From Porticoccaceae bacterium (GTDB taxonomy: Bacteria > Pseudomonadota > Gammaproteobacteria > Pseudomonadales > Porticoccaceae): a DNA stretch of 8,131 bases. The notes under the pieces are model-generated. The model did no database searches. It worked only from the letters and a program-made list of their open reading frames with translations, and was not told the DNA's origin. Where the stretch lies: positions 1 to 8,131 of the forward strand of contig JALNZZ010000092.1 of the NCBI GenBank assembly GCA_023229065.1, read 5' to 3'. Shown here one piece after another: positions 1 to 5,756 of the stretch (position 1 is its first letter; each line of letters starts with the position of its first letter). The translations under genes and the position numbers were made by a program.

Positions 1-333
1 CGCGCCGGCAACGAGGGCGAGGCCATGTCGCTGGTGTGCGTCGACGAGCACAAGTTGCTGCGGGATATTGAACGACTTATCAATCGTGAAATTCCCCGTG
101 TGGTGGTGGACGGCTTTGCGCCAGACCCGACCATCAAGGCAGAACCTATACCCAATGGCCGCAACAATCGCGGGCCGCATCGGGGCGGTGCTGGCAGTGG
201 CGGCCAGGCGCGCGGTGGCCAGGCTCGTCCTGCGGGCCGTAATGGCCCCCGTACCGACGGTAACAGGAGCTCTGGCCAGCGTCGTGGTGGCCAGGGTCGC
301 GATAGCAACGGCAATCGTGCTGCAGGCCGCTGA
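1..333 (+). CDS. rhlE: ATP-dependent RNA helicase RhlE, C-terminal part (5' truncated)
   Basis: The reading frame is open from base 1 to a TGA at 331-333, giving about 110 residues; the start and both RecA-like helicase cores lie outside the window. The first residues, RAGNEGEAMSLVCVDE, match the end of helicase motif VI (normally ..GRTGRAG) and the segment after it in the RhlE branch of DEAD-box proteins. The next part (RDIERLI, then IPRVVVDGF about residue 30) is typical of RhlE. The last 55 or so residues are a low-complexity, basic tail rich in Arg, Gly, Asn and Gln with several RGG/RGGQ units, which in this family binds RNA without sequence specificity. RhlE unwinds short RNA duplexes and takes part in ribosome assembly and RNA turnover in the cytoplasm. 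A terminator follows about 50 nt after the stop. The family call is firm; the exact paralogue is less sure because the core is missing. Confidence 0.88.
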   Translation, partial: RAGNEGEAMSLVCVDEHKLLRDIERLINREIPRVVVDGFAPDPTIKAEPIPNGRNNRGPHRGGAGSGGQARGGQARPAGRNGPRTDGNRSSGQRRGGQGRDSNGNRAAGR

Positions 334-383
334 GGCACGACGCAAAAGGCTGCTTTGATCCCTGGATCTTTCTTAAGCTACTC

Positions 384-424
384 AAGGCCACTGTCCGAGA
401 CTGAGTTTGGGCAGTGGCTTTTTT
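384..424 (+). terminator. Rho-independent terminator after rhlE
   Basis: A 10-bp stem pairs 387-396 (GCCACTGTCC) with 409-418 (GGGCAGTGGC), with one G-T wobble and a 12-nt loop. Six T residues follow at 419-424, and three A/G bases on the left (384-386) can extend the stem into the T run. It sits about 50 nt after the rhlE stop and before the DUF1971 gene, so it separates the two units. Confidence 0.85.
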
Positions 425-497
425 GACGCGTCTGGTTTGTAATCGGGTAGCAGCCTCAGGATTTGCTTGGGGTTTATTTCTGACCAGGAGCGATGCC

Positions 498-860
498 ATG
501 TCCGATTACAGAACGCAACATCCCGGTACGCTGCCAGAAGGGCTGGCGCCCTATCGCCGTACAGGTGAGCTCAATGAGCAGACACTGCCTGCCGGTTTGC
601 GCAAGGATCACTCTACCAAACCGGGTGTCTGGGCACTGATCCATGTGCTGGAAGGACGGCTGCGCTATTGTGTGCCGGCCTGGGACTACGACGAGGTACT
701 GGAGCCAGGCAAACTCGGCATTGTTGCGCCAGAAGTAGTGCACTTCGTTGAGCCGCAGGGGGCAGTACGGATGTTTGTCGAGTTTCATGCCCAGTCGACG
801 CAGGGACCCTCCGATCCTCACGGTATGCGCGAGGGTGGGCTGGTCACGCAAACCAAGTGA
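498..860 (+). CDS. DUF1971 domain small protein (cupin-like, TehB N-terminal-like)
   Basis: This encodes 120 residues. I chose the ATG at 498 because AGGAG at 486-490 lies 7 nt upstream; an in-frame start near 414 would begin inside the rhlE terminator. The sequence matches the DUF1971 pattern in order: an APYRRTGEL segment (residues 17-25), LPAGLRKDHSTKPGVW (30-45), a beta-rich VLEGRLRY stretch (50-57), then PEVVHFVEP (78-86) and VRMFVEFH (90-97). The family is a small single-domain beta fold, also found fused to or near TehB-type tellurite-resistance methyltransferases, hence names such as 'tellurite resistance N-terminal domain'. No TehB is seen here, so a role in tellurite resistance should not be assumed. 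The conserved His38 and His82 could bind a ligand or metal, but that is inference. The gene appears to be transcribed alone; I see no convincing promoter in 425-497. Confidence 0.82.
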   Translation: MSDYRTQHPGTLPEGLAPYRRTGELNEQTLPAGLRKDHSTKPGVWALIHVLEGRLRYCVPAWDYDEVLEPGKLGIVAPEVVHFVEPQGAVRMFVEFHAQSTQGPSDPHGMREGGLVTQTK

Positions 861-871
861 GCTCTTGGCGC

Positions 872-921
872 TGGAGGAAGGAGCAGTTTTGTTTCTTCCT
901 CTGTTGGGGTAATATTTTTTT
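872..921 (+). terminator. Possible weak terminator after the DUF1971 gene
   Basis: GAGGAAG (874-880) and CTTCCTC (895-901) form a perfect 7-bp inverted repeat, extendable by G-T wobbles on both sides. A run of seven T lies at 915-921. The 13-nt gap between stem and T run is longer than in a standard intrinsic terminator, so this is tentative. Confidence 0.35.
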
Positions 922-982
922 GGTTGATAATCAGGTGCTTATGGTCTGCAGTTCGATGCGGAATATACAGGGTAAAAAAGTC

Positions 983-1010
983 TTGCCAATTCCTTCCCGA
1001 CCTGTATAGT
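983..1010 (+). promoter_or_regulatory. Likely sigma70 promoter of the cold-shock gene
   Basis: TTGCCA (983-988) and TATAGT (1005-1010) are separated by 16 bp, close to consensus in both boxes. A start site near 1017 would give a leader of about 150 nt before the csp start codon, similar to the long cold-responsive leader of E. coli cspA. The stretch 861-982 otherwise shows only the hairpin and T run described separately. Confidence 0.6.
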
Positions 1011-1167
1011 TGAGGTTGCTTGAAAGTTCAGCCGTATTTATGCATACCGTTTCGAAGTACCTCCAGTAGTAACCTCGTCCTGCATTCATAAGTCACAGAA
1101 CACTTCCAGCACCAAGCGGCCTTATCCCAGATCGGGCCAACAACGTTTAGAAATACAGGATATGAAT
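1011..1167 (+). promoter_or_regulatory. Long 5' leader of the csp gene (possible thermosensitive RNA)
   Basis: This stretch holds no gene. It lies between the predicted promoter and the start codon of the cold-shock gene. GAGGTT at 1012-1017 is complementary to AACCTC at 1071-1076, which could form a long-range stem. The ribosome site AGGA is at 1157-1160. A long structured leader that refolds in the cold is well known for E. coli cspA; that this one acts the same way is inferred from its length and position. I do not see a clear match to the E. coli cold-box sequence. Confidence 0.4.
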
Positions 1168-1374
1168 ATGTCTACTACTACCGGTACCGTCAAGTGGTTC
1201 AACGAAGCCAAAGGCTTTGGTTTCATCCAGCAGGAGTCCGGCCCCGATGTGTTTGCACACTTCAGCGCCATCTCCGGCTCCGGCTTCAAAACCCTGACCG
1301 AAGGTCAGCGCGTACAGTTCACTGTTACTCAGGGCCAGAAAGGCCCTCAGGCAGAGAACATCGTCGCTATCTAA
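1168..1374 (+). CDS. CspA-family cold-shock protein
   Basis: This is a 68-residue single cold-shock domain, the usual length for CspA proteins. There are two in-frame ATGs at 1162 and 1168. I chose 1168 because AGGA (1157-1160) is then 7 nt away, while 1162 would leave only 1 nt. The N-terminus TGTVKWFNEAKGFGFI holds the RNP1 motif KGFGFI (residues 15-20), and VFAHF (28-32) is RNP2 with Ala where Val is common. Both carry the aromatic residues that stack on single-stranded nucleic acid. The C-terminal part GPQAENIVAI (59-68) is typical. Such proteins bind RNA and single-stranded DNA in the cytoplasm and act as RNA chaperones. Despite the name, many members are not cold-induced. Here the long leader and own promoter make cold or growth-phase control plausible. 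The gene is a single-gene unit ending at a strong terminator. Which csp paralogue it is cannot be told. Confidence 0.95.
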   Translation: MSTTTGTVKWFNEAKGFGFIQQESGPDVFAHFSAISGSGFKTLTEGQRVQFTVTQGQKGPQAENIVAI

Positions 1375-1386
1375 AGCAGACGACAT

Positions 1387-1410
1387 GCCGCCAACCTCTG
1401 GGTTGACGGC
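1387..1410 (+). other. Hairpin in the csp 3' untranslated region
   Basis: GCCGCCAACC (1387-1396) pairs with GGTTGACGGC (1401-1410) through 9 of 10 positions around a TCTG loop. It has no T run of its own and lies 12 nt after the csp stop, just upstream of the strong terminator. It may protect the short mRNA from 3' exonucleases. Confidence 0.5.
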
Positions 1411-1415
1411 TGTAG

Positions 1416-1442
1416 AACGGGGCCCTCGGGCCCCGTTTTTTT
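1416..1442 (+). terminator. Strong rho-independent terminator of the csp gene
   Basis: ACGGGGCC (1417-1424) pairs perfectly with GGCCCCGT (1429-1436) around a CTCG tetraloop, extendable by one A-T pair outside. The T run 1436-1442 follows at once. It lies about 40 nt downstream of the csp stop. Confidence 0.95.
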
Positions 1443-1469
1443 ATGTGTGCTTTTCGAGTGAGCCACGTA

Positions 1470-1498
1470 TTGTGGTGGGAGTGGCTAAGCCCTAGAAT
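1470..1498 (+). promoter_or_regulatory. Likely sigma70 promoter of the FkbM methyltransferase gene
   Basis: TTGTGG (1470-1475) and TAGAAT (1493-1498) are 17 bp apart, the optimal spacing. A start near 1505 would leave a short leader of about 20 nt before the ATG at 1525. The csp terminator lies just upstream, so an independent promoter is expected here. Confidence 0.55.
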
Positions 1499-1524
1499 CG
1501 GTCTTTTCCTTCGGTGAGAGCCGC

Positions 1525-2469
1525 ATGGTTGCCCTCGACACCCTTTACCGCCTGCTTTGGCGCTGCCAACAACGCCTGCCCAAGTCCCTTTCCCGATCGC
1601 TCTACAAGCGTATGCTGCGACGTGGTATCGCACCTGAGTATCCTTTCGTTGCTGATTTCTACGGGATCAACTACAAAGGTACACTAAGCAACAACATCGA
1701 CTTTAATGTCTATTACTACGGGGCGTTTGAGAAACATGTACTCCACTTTCTCGGCGACACGTTAAAGGCGATCGCGCCCGAAAAAGGCGTGTTTGTCGAT
1801 ATTGGCGCCAATGTCGGCCAGCATTCTCTCTACATGCACCGGCTGGCCGATACGGTGATTGCTTTTGAACCGTGGCAGCCGGTGCGGGCACGGTTCGAGC
1901 ACCATATAGCGGCCAATAGTATTGGCAATATCGAGGTGCATCCCCTGGGGGTGAGCAATGACAACAGTCGCCTGCCGTTTTATGCGCCGAGCGGCAACAA
2001 TGCGGGGGTTGGCTCTTTCGATGCCAGCAGCATCGATAAAGGCAATCTGCCGGCAGGCGAGCTGGAGCTGGTTCGCGGCGATGATTTTTTTGCGGCCAGG
2101 CCCGATCTGAAGATCGACCTGATCAAGATTGATGTCGAGGGGTTTGAAAAATTTGCCCTGCAGGGATTGCGGGACACTCTGGCACAAAACCGCCCGGTGG
2201 TGATCTGTGAGCTGACCTATGACACCCCGGTATCCTTTCAATCCCTGGCAGAGTTGCAAGGAGTATTCCCGGCGGATTATCGTCTGCTCACCTTTGCTAC
2301 CCGCAAGCCCGATGGCTCAAAGGCGCGGCGTCGGGAAGCGCGAGCCCGTCTGAGCGGCGCCTATCAGCTGGTACCGTACCAGAAGCTGCTGACCAGTGGG
2401 CAGGACGATATCGTTGCTTGTCCACTGGAGTTGCTGGATGCCTTGCCGGTGTCTCATCCCGGCGTGTAA
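1525..2469 (+). CDS. FkbM-family SAM-dependent methyltransferase
   Basis: This encodes 314 residues. The ATG at 1525 follows GGTGAG (1513-1518), a moderate ribosome site. Residues 90-104 (FVDIGANVGQHSLYM) contain the glycine-rich SAM-binding motif I (VDIGANVG, 91-98). FEPW at 114-117 is the acidic end of strand 2 that binds the SAM ribose. IKIDVEGFE (200-208) is the signature of the FkbM family (Methyltransf_21). There is no signal peptide or membrane segment, so it is likely cytoplasmic. FkbM proteins usually O-methylate hydroxyls on polyketides, sugars or cell-surface glycans, and in Gram-negatives many sit in polysaccharide clusters. Here no glycosyltransferase or export gene is near, so the substrate cannot be inferred. 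The first 45 residues are basic and the last 70 or so less conserved-looking, with a charged RKPDGSKARRREARAR segment near residues 260-275. The gene appears to be a single unit between csp and purT. Confidence 0.88.
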   Translation: MVALDTLYRLLWRCQQRLPKSLSRSLYKRMLRRGIAPEYPFVADFYGINYKGTLSNNIDFNVYYYGAFEKHVLHFLGDTLKAIAPEKGVFVDIGANVGQHSLYMHRLADTVIAFEPWQPVRARFEHHIAANSIGNIEVHPLGVSNDNSRLPFYAPSGNNAGVGSFDASSIDKGNLPAGELELVRGDDFFAARPDLKIDLIKIDVEGFEKFALQGLRDTLAQNRPVVICELTYDTPVSFQSLAELQGVFPADYRLLTFATRKPDGSKARRREARARLSGAYQLVPYQKLLTSGQDDIVACPLELLDALPVSHPGV

Positions 2470-2514
2470 CAATCCCGCGCGTAAGGGGATCAGCCCTCAT
2501 TACTTCATTAGCTC

Positions 2515-2520
2515 TATAAT
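2515..2520 (+). promoter_or_regulatory. Possible -10 box for purT
   Basis: A perfect TATAAT lies 76 nt before the purT ATG, after the FkbM stop. No recognisable -35 stands 16-18 bp upstream and there is no extended -10 TG, so any activity would need an activator or be weak. No match to a PurR operator is visible nearby. Confidence 0.3.
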
Positions 2521-2538
2521 CGCGCCGATTATCCACCC

Positions 2539-2574
2539 AAAAGCCTGGGGGCTGTTAACCGGACCCAGGCTTTT
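2539..2574 (+). terminator. Perfect hairpin with T run between the FkbM gene and purT
   Basis: AAAAGCCTGGG (2539-2549) and CCCAGGCTTTT (2564-2574) form a perfect 11-bp stem with a 14-nt loop; the last four T of the stem act as the T run. Because the arms end in A and T runs it could terminate on both strands. It is about 70 nt after the FkbM stop and ends 22 nt before the purT ATG, so it may be the FkbM terminator or part of the purT leader. Confidence 0.6.
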
Positions 2575-2596
2575 GATCGCCTTTTAAGGATTGTTG

Positions 2597-3778
2597 ATGA
2601 TTACTATCGGAACTCCTCTCACTGCTGGTGCCACCCGTGCCATGCTGCTCGGCAGCGGCGAGCTCGGCAAGGAGGTGGCGATTGAACTGATGCGACTCGG
2701 TTGTGAGGTGATCGCCGTGGATCGCTACACCAATGCCCCGGCCATGCAGGTCGCCCACCGCAACCATGTTATCGACATGCTCGACGGGCCGGCGTTGCGC
2801 CGCCTGGTGGAGCGGGAAAAACCACAGCTGATCGTGCCGGAGATCGAGGCCATCGCCACCGCCGAGCTGGTTGCTCTGGAAACGGAGGGCTGGCGGGTGA
2901 TCCCCTCGGCCCGCGCAGCGCAGCTGACCATGAACCGCGAAGGTATCCGTCGCCTCGCCGCGGAGGAGCTGGACCTGCCGACCTCGCCTTACCGCTTTGC
3001 CGACACTCGCGAAGAATACCAGGCCGCCGTTGCGGCGGTGGGCTTGCCCTGCGTGGTCAAACCCATTATGTCGTCCTCCGGCAAGGGGCAGAGTATTGTC
3101 CGCTCCAGCACTGATGTCGGGCCCGCTTGGGATTATGCACAGGCCGGTGGCCGCACGGGCCGGGGCAGGGTCATCGTCGAAGGGCTGGTGGATTTTGATT
3201 ACGAGATTACCCTGCTCACTGTGCGCCATCGAGATGGCACCAGCTTTTGCGCGCCTATCGGCCACCGCCAGGAAAAGGGCGATTACCGTGAATCCTGGCA
3301 GCCCCAGGCCATGAGTGCGGCGGCGCTGGCGGAGGCGCAGCGCATTGCCGGGGCGGTCACCGAAGCGCTGGGTGGGTTTGGCATCTTTGGTGTCGAGCTG
3401 TTCGTGGCGGGCGACAGGTTGTATTTTAACGAGGTGTCGCCGCGCCCCCACGATACGGGGCTGGTGACGCTGATTTCCCAGAACCTGTCAGAGTTTGCGC
3501 TCCACGTCAGAGCCATTCTCGGTTTGCCGATTCCGGTGATCCGCCAGCTGGGACCTTCGGCCTCCGCGGTATTGCTGGTGCCCGGAGACTCCGCCGATAT
3601 CCGCTATGGCAATCTTGGCGCGGTGCTGGCCGAGCCGGACACGGACATCCGTTTGTTCGGCAAGCCAGAGGTGCGCGGCGAACGGCGTCTGGGCGTCGTT
3701 CTGGCGCGGGATGCCAGTATCGAGGCGGCGCGGCAAAAAGCCGTGACAGCGGTGGGGAAGGTTCGTGTGGAGCTGTGA
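2597..3778 (+). CDS. purT: Formate-dependent phosphoribosylglycinamide formyltransferase PurT
   Basis: This encodes 393 residues, the same as E. coli PurT within one residue. I chose the ATG at 2597 because AAGGA (2586-2590) lies 6 nt upstream; the TTG codons at 2591 and 2594 are too close. PurT makes formyl-GAR from GAR, formate and ATP, the third step of purine synthesis, as a folate-free alternative to PurN. It is an ATP-grasp enzyme. The N-terminal domain has the LLGSGELGKE loop (residues 17-26) and the VPEIEAIAT segment (80-88). The ATP-grasp domain has VVKP with Lys155, the SSSGKGQ phosphate loop (159-165), and the metal-binding Glu267 (GVELF) and Glu279 in NEVSPRPHDTG (278-288), at the E. 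coli numbers. The C-terminus holds RLFGKPE and RRLGV. All expected catalytic residues seem intact, so it should be active. It is cytoplasmic and appears to be transcribed alone; 3779-3918 separates it from the next gene. Confidence 0.97.
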   Translation: MITIGTPLTAGATRAMLLGSGELGKEVAIELMRLGCEVIAVDRYTNAPAMQVAHRNHVIDMLDGPALRRLVEREKPQLIVPEIEAIATAELVALETEGWRVIPSARAAQLTMNREGIRRLAAEELDLPTSPYRFADTREEYQAAVAAVGLPCVVKPIMSSSGKGQSIVRSSTDVGPAWDYAQAGGRTGRGRVIVEGLVDFDYEITLLTVRHRDGTSFCAPIGHRQEKGDYRESWQPQAMSAAALAEAQRIAGAVTEALGGFGIFGVELFVAGDRLYFNEVSPRPHDTGLVTLISQNLSEFALHVRAILGLPIPVIRQLGPSASAVLLVPGDSADIRYGNLGAVLAEPDTDIRLFGKPEVRGERRLGVVLARDASIEAARQKAVTAVGKVRVEL

Positions 3779-3918
3779 TTCCTCACTAATCGACTTGAAC
3801 GGGTTGGCTATAAGGCGGTCACAGTTAGTCGCATGGAATCGTGTGACAGGCAGGAAAGGTGCGGACTCCGTATATCCGCTCGTTAGTTTCGATCGCCTGC
3901 TTGCAAAGGAGCGTGTCG
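3779..3918 (+). other. Intergenic region between purT and the CopD/HemJ-like gene
   Basis: These 140 bases have no gene with a credible ribosome site. I found no hairpin followed by a T run, and no -35/-10 pair with acceptable spacing: TTGAAC at 3795 and TATAAG at 3809 are only 8 bp apart. The ribosome site of the next gene is at 3906-3911. A promoter for the oxidase-side genes may be here but is not readable. Confidence 0.5.
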
Positions 3919-4356
3919 ATGCTGTGGCTGCTTGCAATACATATCGCTGCTCTGCTGGCGTGGTGTGCGGCATTGCTCTGCCTGCCGGTGCTGATTGGCA
4001 GTGAACGCAGCTGGGCGGGGAGCGGCGAGCTGCACCGGCCCTTTGATGGTGTCGAGCGGTTTGTCTACACCCACCTGGCCACGCCGGCGGCATTGGTGGC
4101 GATCATATCGGGGACAGTGGTTTTTCTGCTCAATCGCACGGTAGAAGGCTGGCTGGTGGTCAAGCTGACCCTGGTGACTGGCCTGGTGGTCTGCCATGTT
4201 TTGGTGGGCTCGCTGGTGTTGCGGCTGGAGCGCGCCGCTACAGTGCGTGTAAGGTTGTGGACGAAGCTGGTGGCGATCGCTGTCGTAGTGCTGGTCGGCG
4301 CTGTGCTCTGGCTGGTGTTGGCCAAGCCAGGCCGGGCTCTGGTGGCAGTGCCGTGA
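3919..4356 (+). CDS. CopD/HemJ-like four-helix inner-membrane protein
   Basis: This encodes 145 residues. The ATG at 3919 follows AAGGAG (3906-3911) by 7 nt; an ATG at 3859 in the same frame lacks such a site. Four hydrophobic segments are clear, at about 2-26, 52-71, 78-101 and 114-136. The pattern MLWLLAIHIAALLAW with His8 in helix 1, RFVYTHLATPAAL before helix 2, and KLTLVTGLVVCH with Lys82 and His93 in helix 3 resembles the HemJ/CopD membrane superfamily. HemJ oxidises protoporphyrinogen IX for heme synthesis and binds heme through a conserved His; CopD-type relatives are linked to copper uptake. Both roles would fit beside a heme-copper oxidase, which needs heme and copper. I cannot decide between them: the protein matches HemJ in length and in its His/Lys positions, but the similarity is judged by eye. 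It converges with the DUF2231 gene, 38 bp between stops. Confidence 0.7.
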   Translation: MLWLLAIHIAALLAWCAALLCLPVLIGSERSWAGSGELHRPFDGVERFVYTHLATPAALVAIISGTVVFLLNRTVEGWLVVKLTLVTGLVVCHVLVGSLVLRLERAATVRVRLWTKLVAIAVVVLVGAVLWLVLAKPGRALVAVP

Positions 4357-4364
4357 ATGGCGTC

Positions 4365-4395
4365 AGAGCTGTCCGGTCACCAGTCCCGGGGCTCT
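4365..4395. terminator. Weak convergent hairpin between the two membrane-protein genes
   Basis: AGAGC (4365-4369) pairs with GCTCT (4391-4395) and inside it CCGG (4373-4376) pairs with CCGG (4386-4389), with an uneven interior loop. There is no T run on either side, so termination is doubtful. Its position between convergent genes is the main support. Confidence 0.25.
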
Positions 4396-4889
4396 TACAA
4401 GGGCGTATCCTCAGTATCCACACCCACCGCGTACTCATAAACCAGTTGGCCGCCGAGGATGCCGGTCATACTGATCAGCAGGGCGGTGAGTACAGAGAGA
4501 TAAAGCCCCCAGGGCAGGATTTGCGCTGCGCCACTGTGCAACGCGCTGTCCTGTACGGTACCGGCTTCGACTCGCAGCAGCCAGTTGAGGGTGGCCAAGG
4601 ACAGCAGCATGACCGCGAGTACGGCATGACTCCAGGCAGCGATCAGACGGCGGATGCGGGCGACGCTGATCAGGTCCACCAACCCAGCCAGGCCCGATAT
4701 CCAGCCTCCCAATGCTCCCACACCTGCCAGCCACAGCCCGGCTCGAGCCCAGAACCCATCGTTGGTGACAAGAAATGCCAGGTCAGTAGCGACGAGACCG
4801 ATCAGGGCTGCGACAGGGAAGTGAATCAAGACAGGGTGCAGGGGATGCCCGCGGATCGACATCTTGCTGAGAATCGGTTCTGGCGTCAT
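4395..4889 (-). CDS. DUF2231 family inner-membrane protein
   Basis: This encodes 164 residues on the minus strand. The ATG (complement of 4887-4889) is preceded by GGAG (complement of 4897-4900) at 7 nt. The N-terminal GHPLHPVLIHFPVA (residues 14-27) is the DUF2231 signature, with His15, His18 and His23. Four membrane segments follow at about 20-42, 50-74, 86-106 and 127-149. GWISGLAGLVDL (62-73) and the closing GGQLVYEYAVGV (146-157) are also typical. The function of the family is unknown; the clustered histidines at a membrane edge plus His88 could bind heme or metal, which is inference only. Members are often found near respiratory or cytochrome genes, and here it is divergent from the oxidase subunit II gene, with only 51 bp between start codons, and convergent with the CopD/HemJ-like gene. 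The frame on the opposite strand is also open but shows no protein-family features upstream of subunit II. Confidence 0.8.
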   Translation of the reverse strand: MTPEPILSKMSIRGHPLHPVLIHFPVAALIGLVATDLAFLVTNDGFWARAGLWLAGVGALGGWISGLAGLVDLISVARIRRLIAAWSHAVLAVMLLSLATLNWLLRVEAGTVQDSALHSGAAQILPWGLYLSVLTALLISMTGILGGQLVYEYAVGVDTEDTPL

Positions 4890-4940
4890 TTTGAAGCTCC
4901 GCCTGACAGGGATGAAAAAGATGGCAAGCTGATAAAAAGA

Positions 4941-5756
4941 ATGCCCGTGGCATATAAGTCGCTACCAAAGTGCTCTTTACAGCAAGTTTGGCAACAAAGA
5001 ACCGTATTTGTTTCCCCAGCAGGGGCAGGCAGAAGCCTGGGTGCCGCTTCACTACTACTGGCAGGCTGCTCCGGGCCGTTCTCTATGCTGGAACCTGGCG
5101 GCCCCTCGGCTGGAGAGGCCCTGTTGCTATGGTGGGGCATGTTCACTGGCGCCACTTTGGTACTGCTGGCCGTAACAGGTTTATGGTTGTGGGCGTCAAC
5201 TCGCAGGGCTCCTGCGGTTTCGGAGCGACAGGCAAAACGCATTGGGCAGCGCTGGCTTGTCGGTGGTGGGTTAGTGCTGCCTTTTGCGGCCATTGGCACT
5301 TTGCTGGTGTTCGGTATTCCTGCCGGTCAGCGCATGATGCCGGGGCCGGGCGCTCCCGGTGAGGTGATGCGCATCGAAGTGACAGGACACCAGTGGTGGT
5401 GGGACGTGTTCTACCCCGACAGCGGCATCCGTTTGCGGGACCAGATTCATATACCAGTGGGCGAGCCGGTGGATATTGTTCTCACCAGTGCCGATGTGGT
5501 GCATTCTTTTTGGGTACCCAGACTGGCGGGTAAGCTGGATGCGCTGCCGGGGCGCAGCCATGTGCTGCGCTTGCAGGCGGATGAAGCCGGTGAGTTCGCT
5601 GGCTTGTGCGCCGAATTCTGTGGGCTGCATCACGCCCATATGCAGTTCTCTGTGACCGCTCACCCCGCTGCTGACTTTATAGCCTGGCTCGACTCTACGG
5701 CGCGAGGGGCAGGGGAGGTGTTGCCAGCTGCACAAGAAGGGAAGCCCCATGACTGA
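4941..5756 (+). CDS. coxB: Cytochrome c oxidase subunit II, lipoprotein type
   Basis: This gives 271 residues if started at the ATG at 4941. Subunit II takes electrons from cytochrome c through its CuA centre on the periplasmic side of the inner membrane and passes them to subunit I. LLLAGC with Cys43 is a lipobox, so the mature protein would begin at Cys43 with the SGPFSMLEPGGPSA stretch common in this oxidase type. Two membrane helices follow, at about 58-84 and 105-126. The CuA domain has GHQWWWDVFYP (149-159, the aromatic electron-entry patch), His188 in VVHSFWVP, and CxExCGxxHxxM with Cys223, Glu225, Cys227, His231 and Met234, so all ligands are present. There is no fused cytochrome c domain. 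The start is uncertain: no good ribosome site precedes 4941 or the in-frame GTG at 4947, and 42 residues before the lipobox is long. The gene ends 8 nt inside subunit I, which suggests coupled translation. Confidence 0.92.
   Translation: MPVAYKSLPKCSLQQVWQQRTVFVSPAGAGRSLGAASLLLAGCSGPFSMLEPGGPSAGEALLLWWGMFTGATLVLLAVTGLWLWASTRRAPAVSERQAKRIGQRWLVGGGLVLPFAAIGTLLVFGIPAGQRMMPGPGAPGEVMRIEVTGHQWWWDVFYPDSGIRLRDQIHIPVGEPVDIVLTSADVVHSFWVPRLAGKLDALPGRSHVLRLQADEAGEFAGLCAEFCGLHHAHMQFSVTAHPAADFIAWLDSTARGAGEVLPAAQEGKPHD

Noticed and set aside
68..358. Overlapping frame in the rhlE tail on the + strand
   Set aside because: It is Ala/Val/Arg-rich translation of the repeated RGG codons in another frame, without a ribosome site; the RhlE frame explains the region.
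414..497. N-terminal extension of the DUF1971 protein
   Set aside because: It would start inside the rhlE terminator, and the ATG at 498 has a proper AGGAG site and matches the family start.
2555..3451. Long open frame on the minus strand across purT
   Set aside because: purT on the + strand is conserved over its full length with E. coli-like residues; the reverse frame has no recognisable domain.
3795..3814. TTGAAC and TATAAG as a promoter for the CopD/HemJ-like gene
   Set aside because: The spacing is 8 bp, far from the 16-18 bp needed.
3773..3824. CTGTGA (3773-3778) and TCACAG (3819-3824) as a terminator or regulator site after purT
   Set aside because: It has only 6 bp with a 40-nt gap and no T run; chance is a sufficient explanation.
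4257..4940. Open frame on the + strand running into subunit II from far upstream, antisense to the DUF2231 gene
   Set aside because: Its translation is Gln/Asp-rich with no family features, it overlaps the end of the CopD/HemJ-like gene and all of a clear DUF2231 gene, and it has no ribosome site. It is a shadow frame that happens to lack stops.
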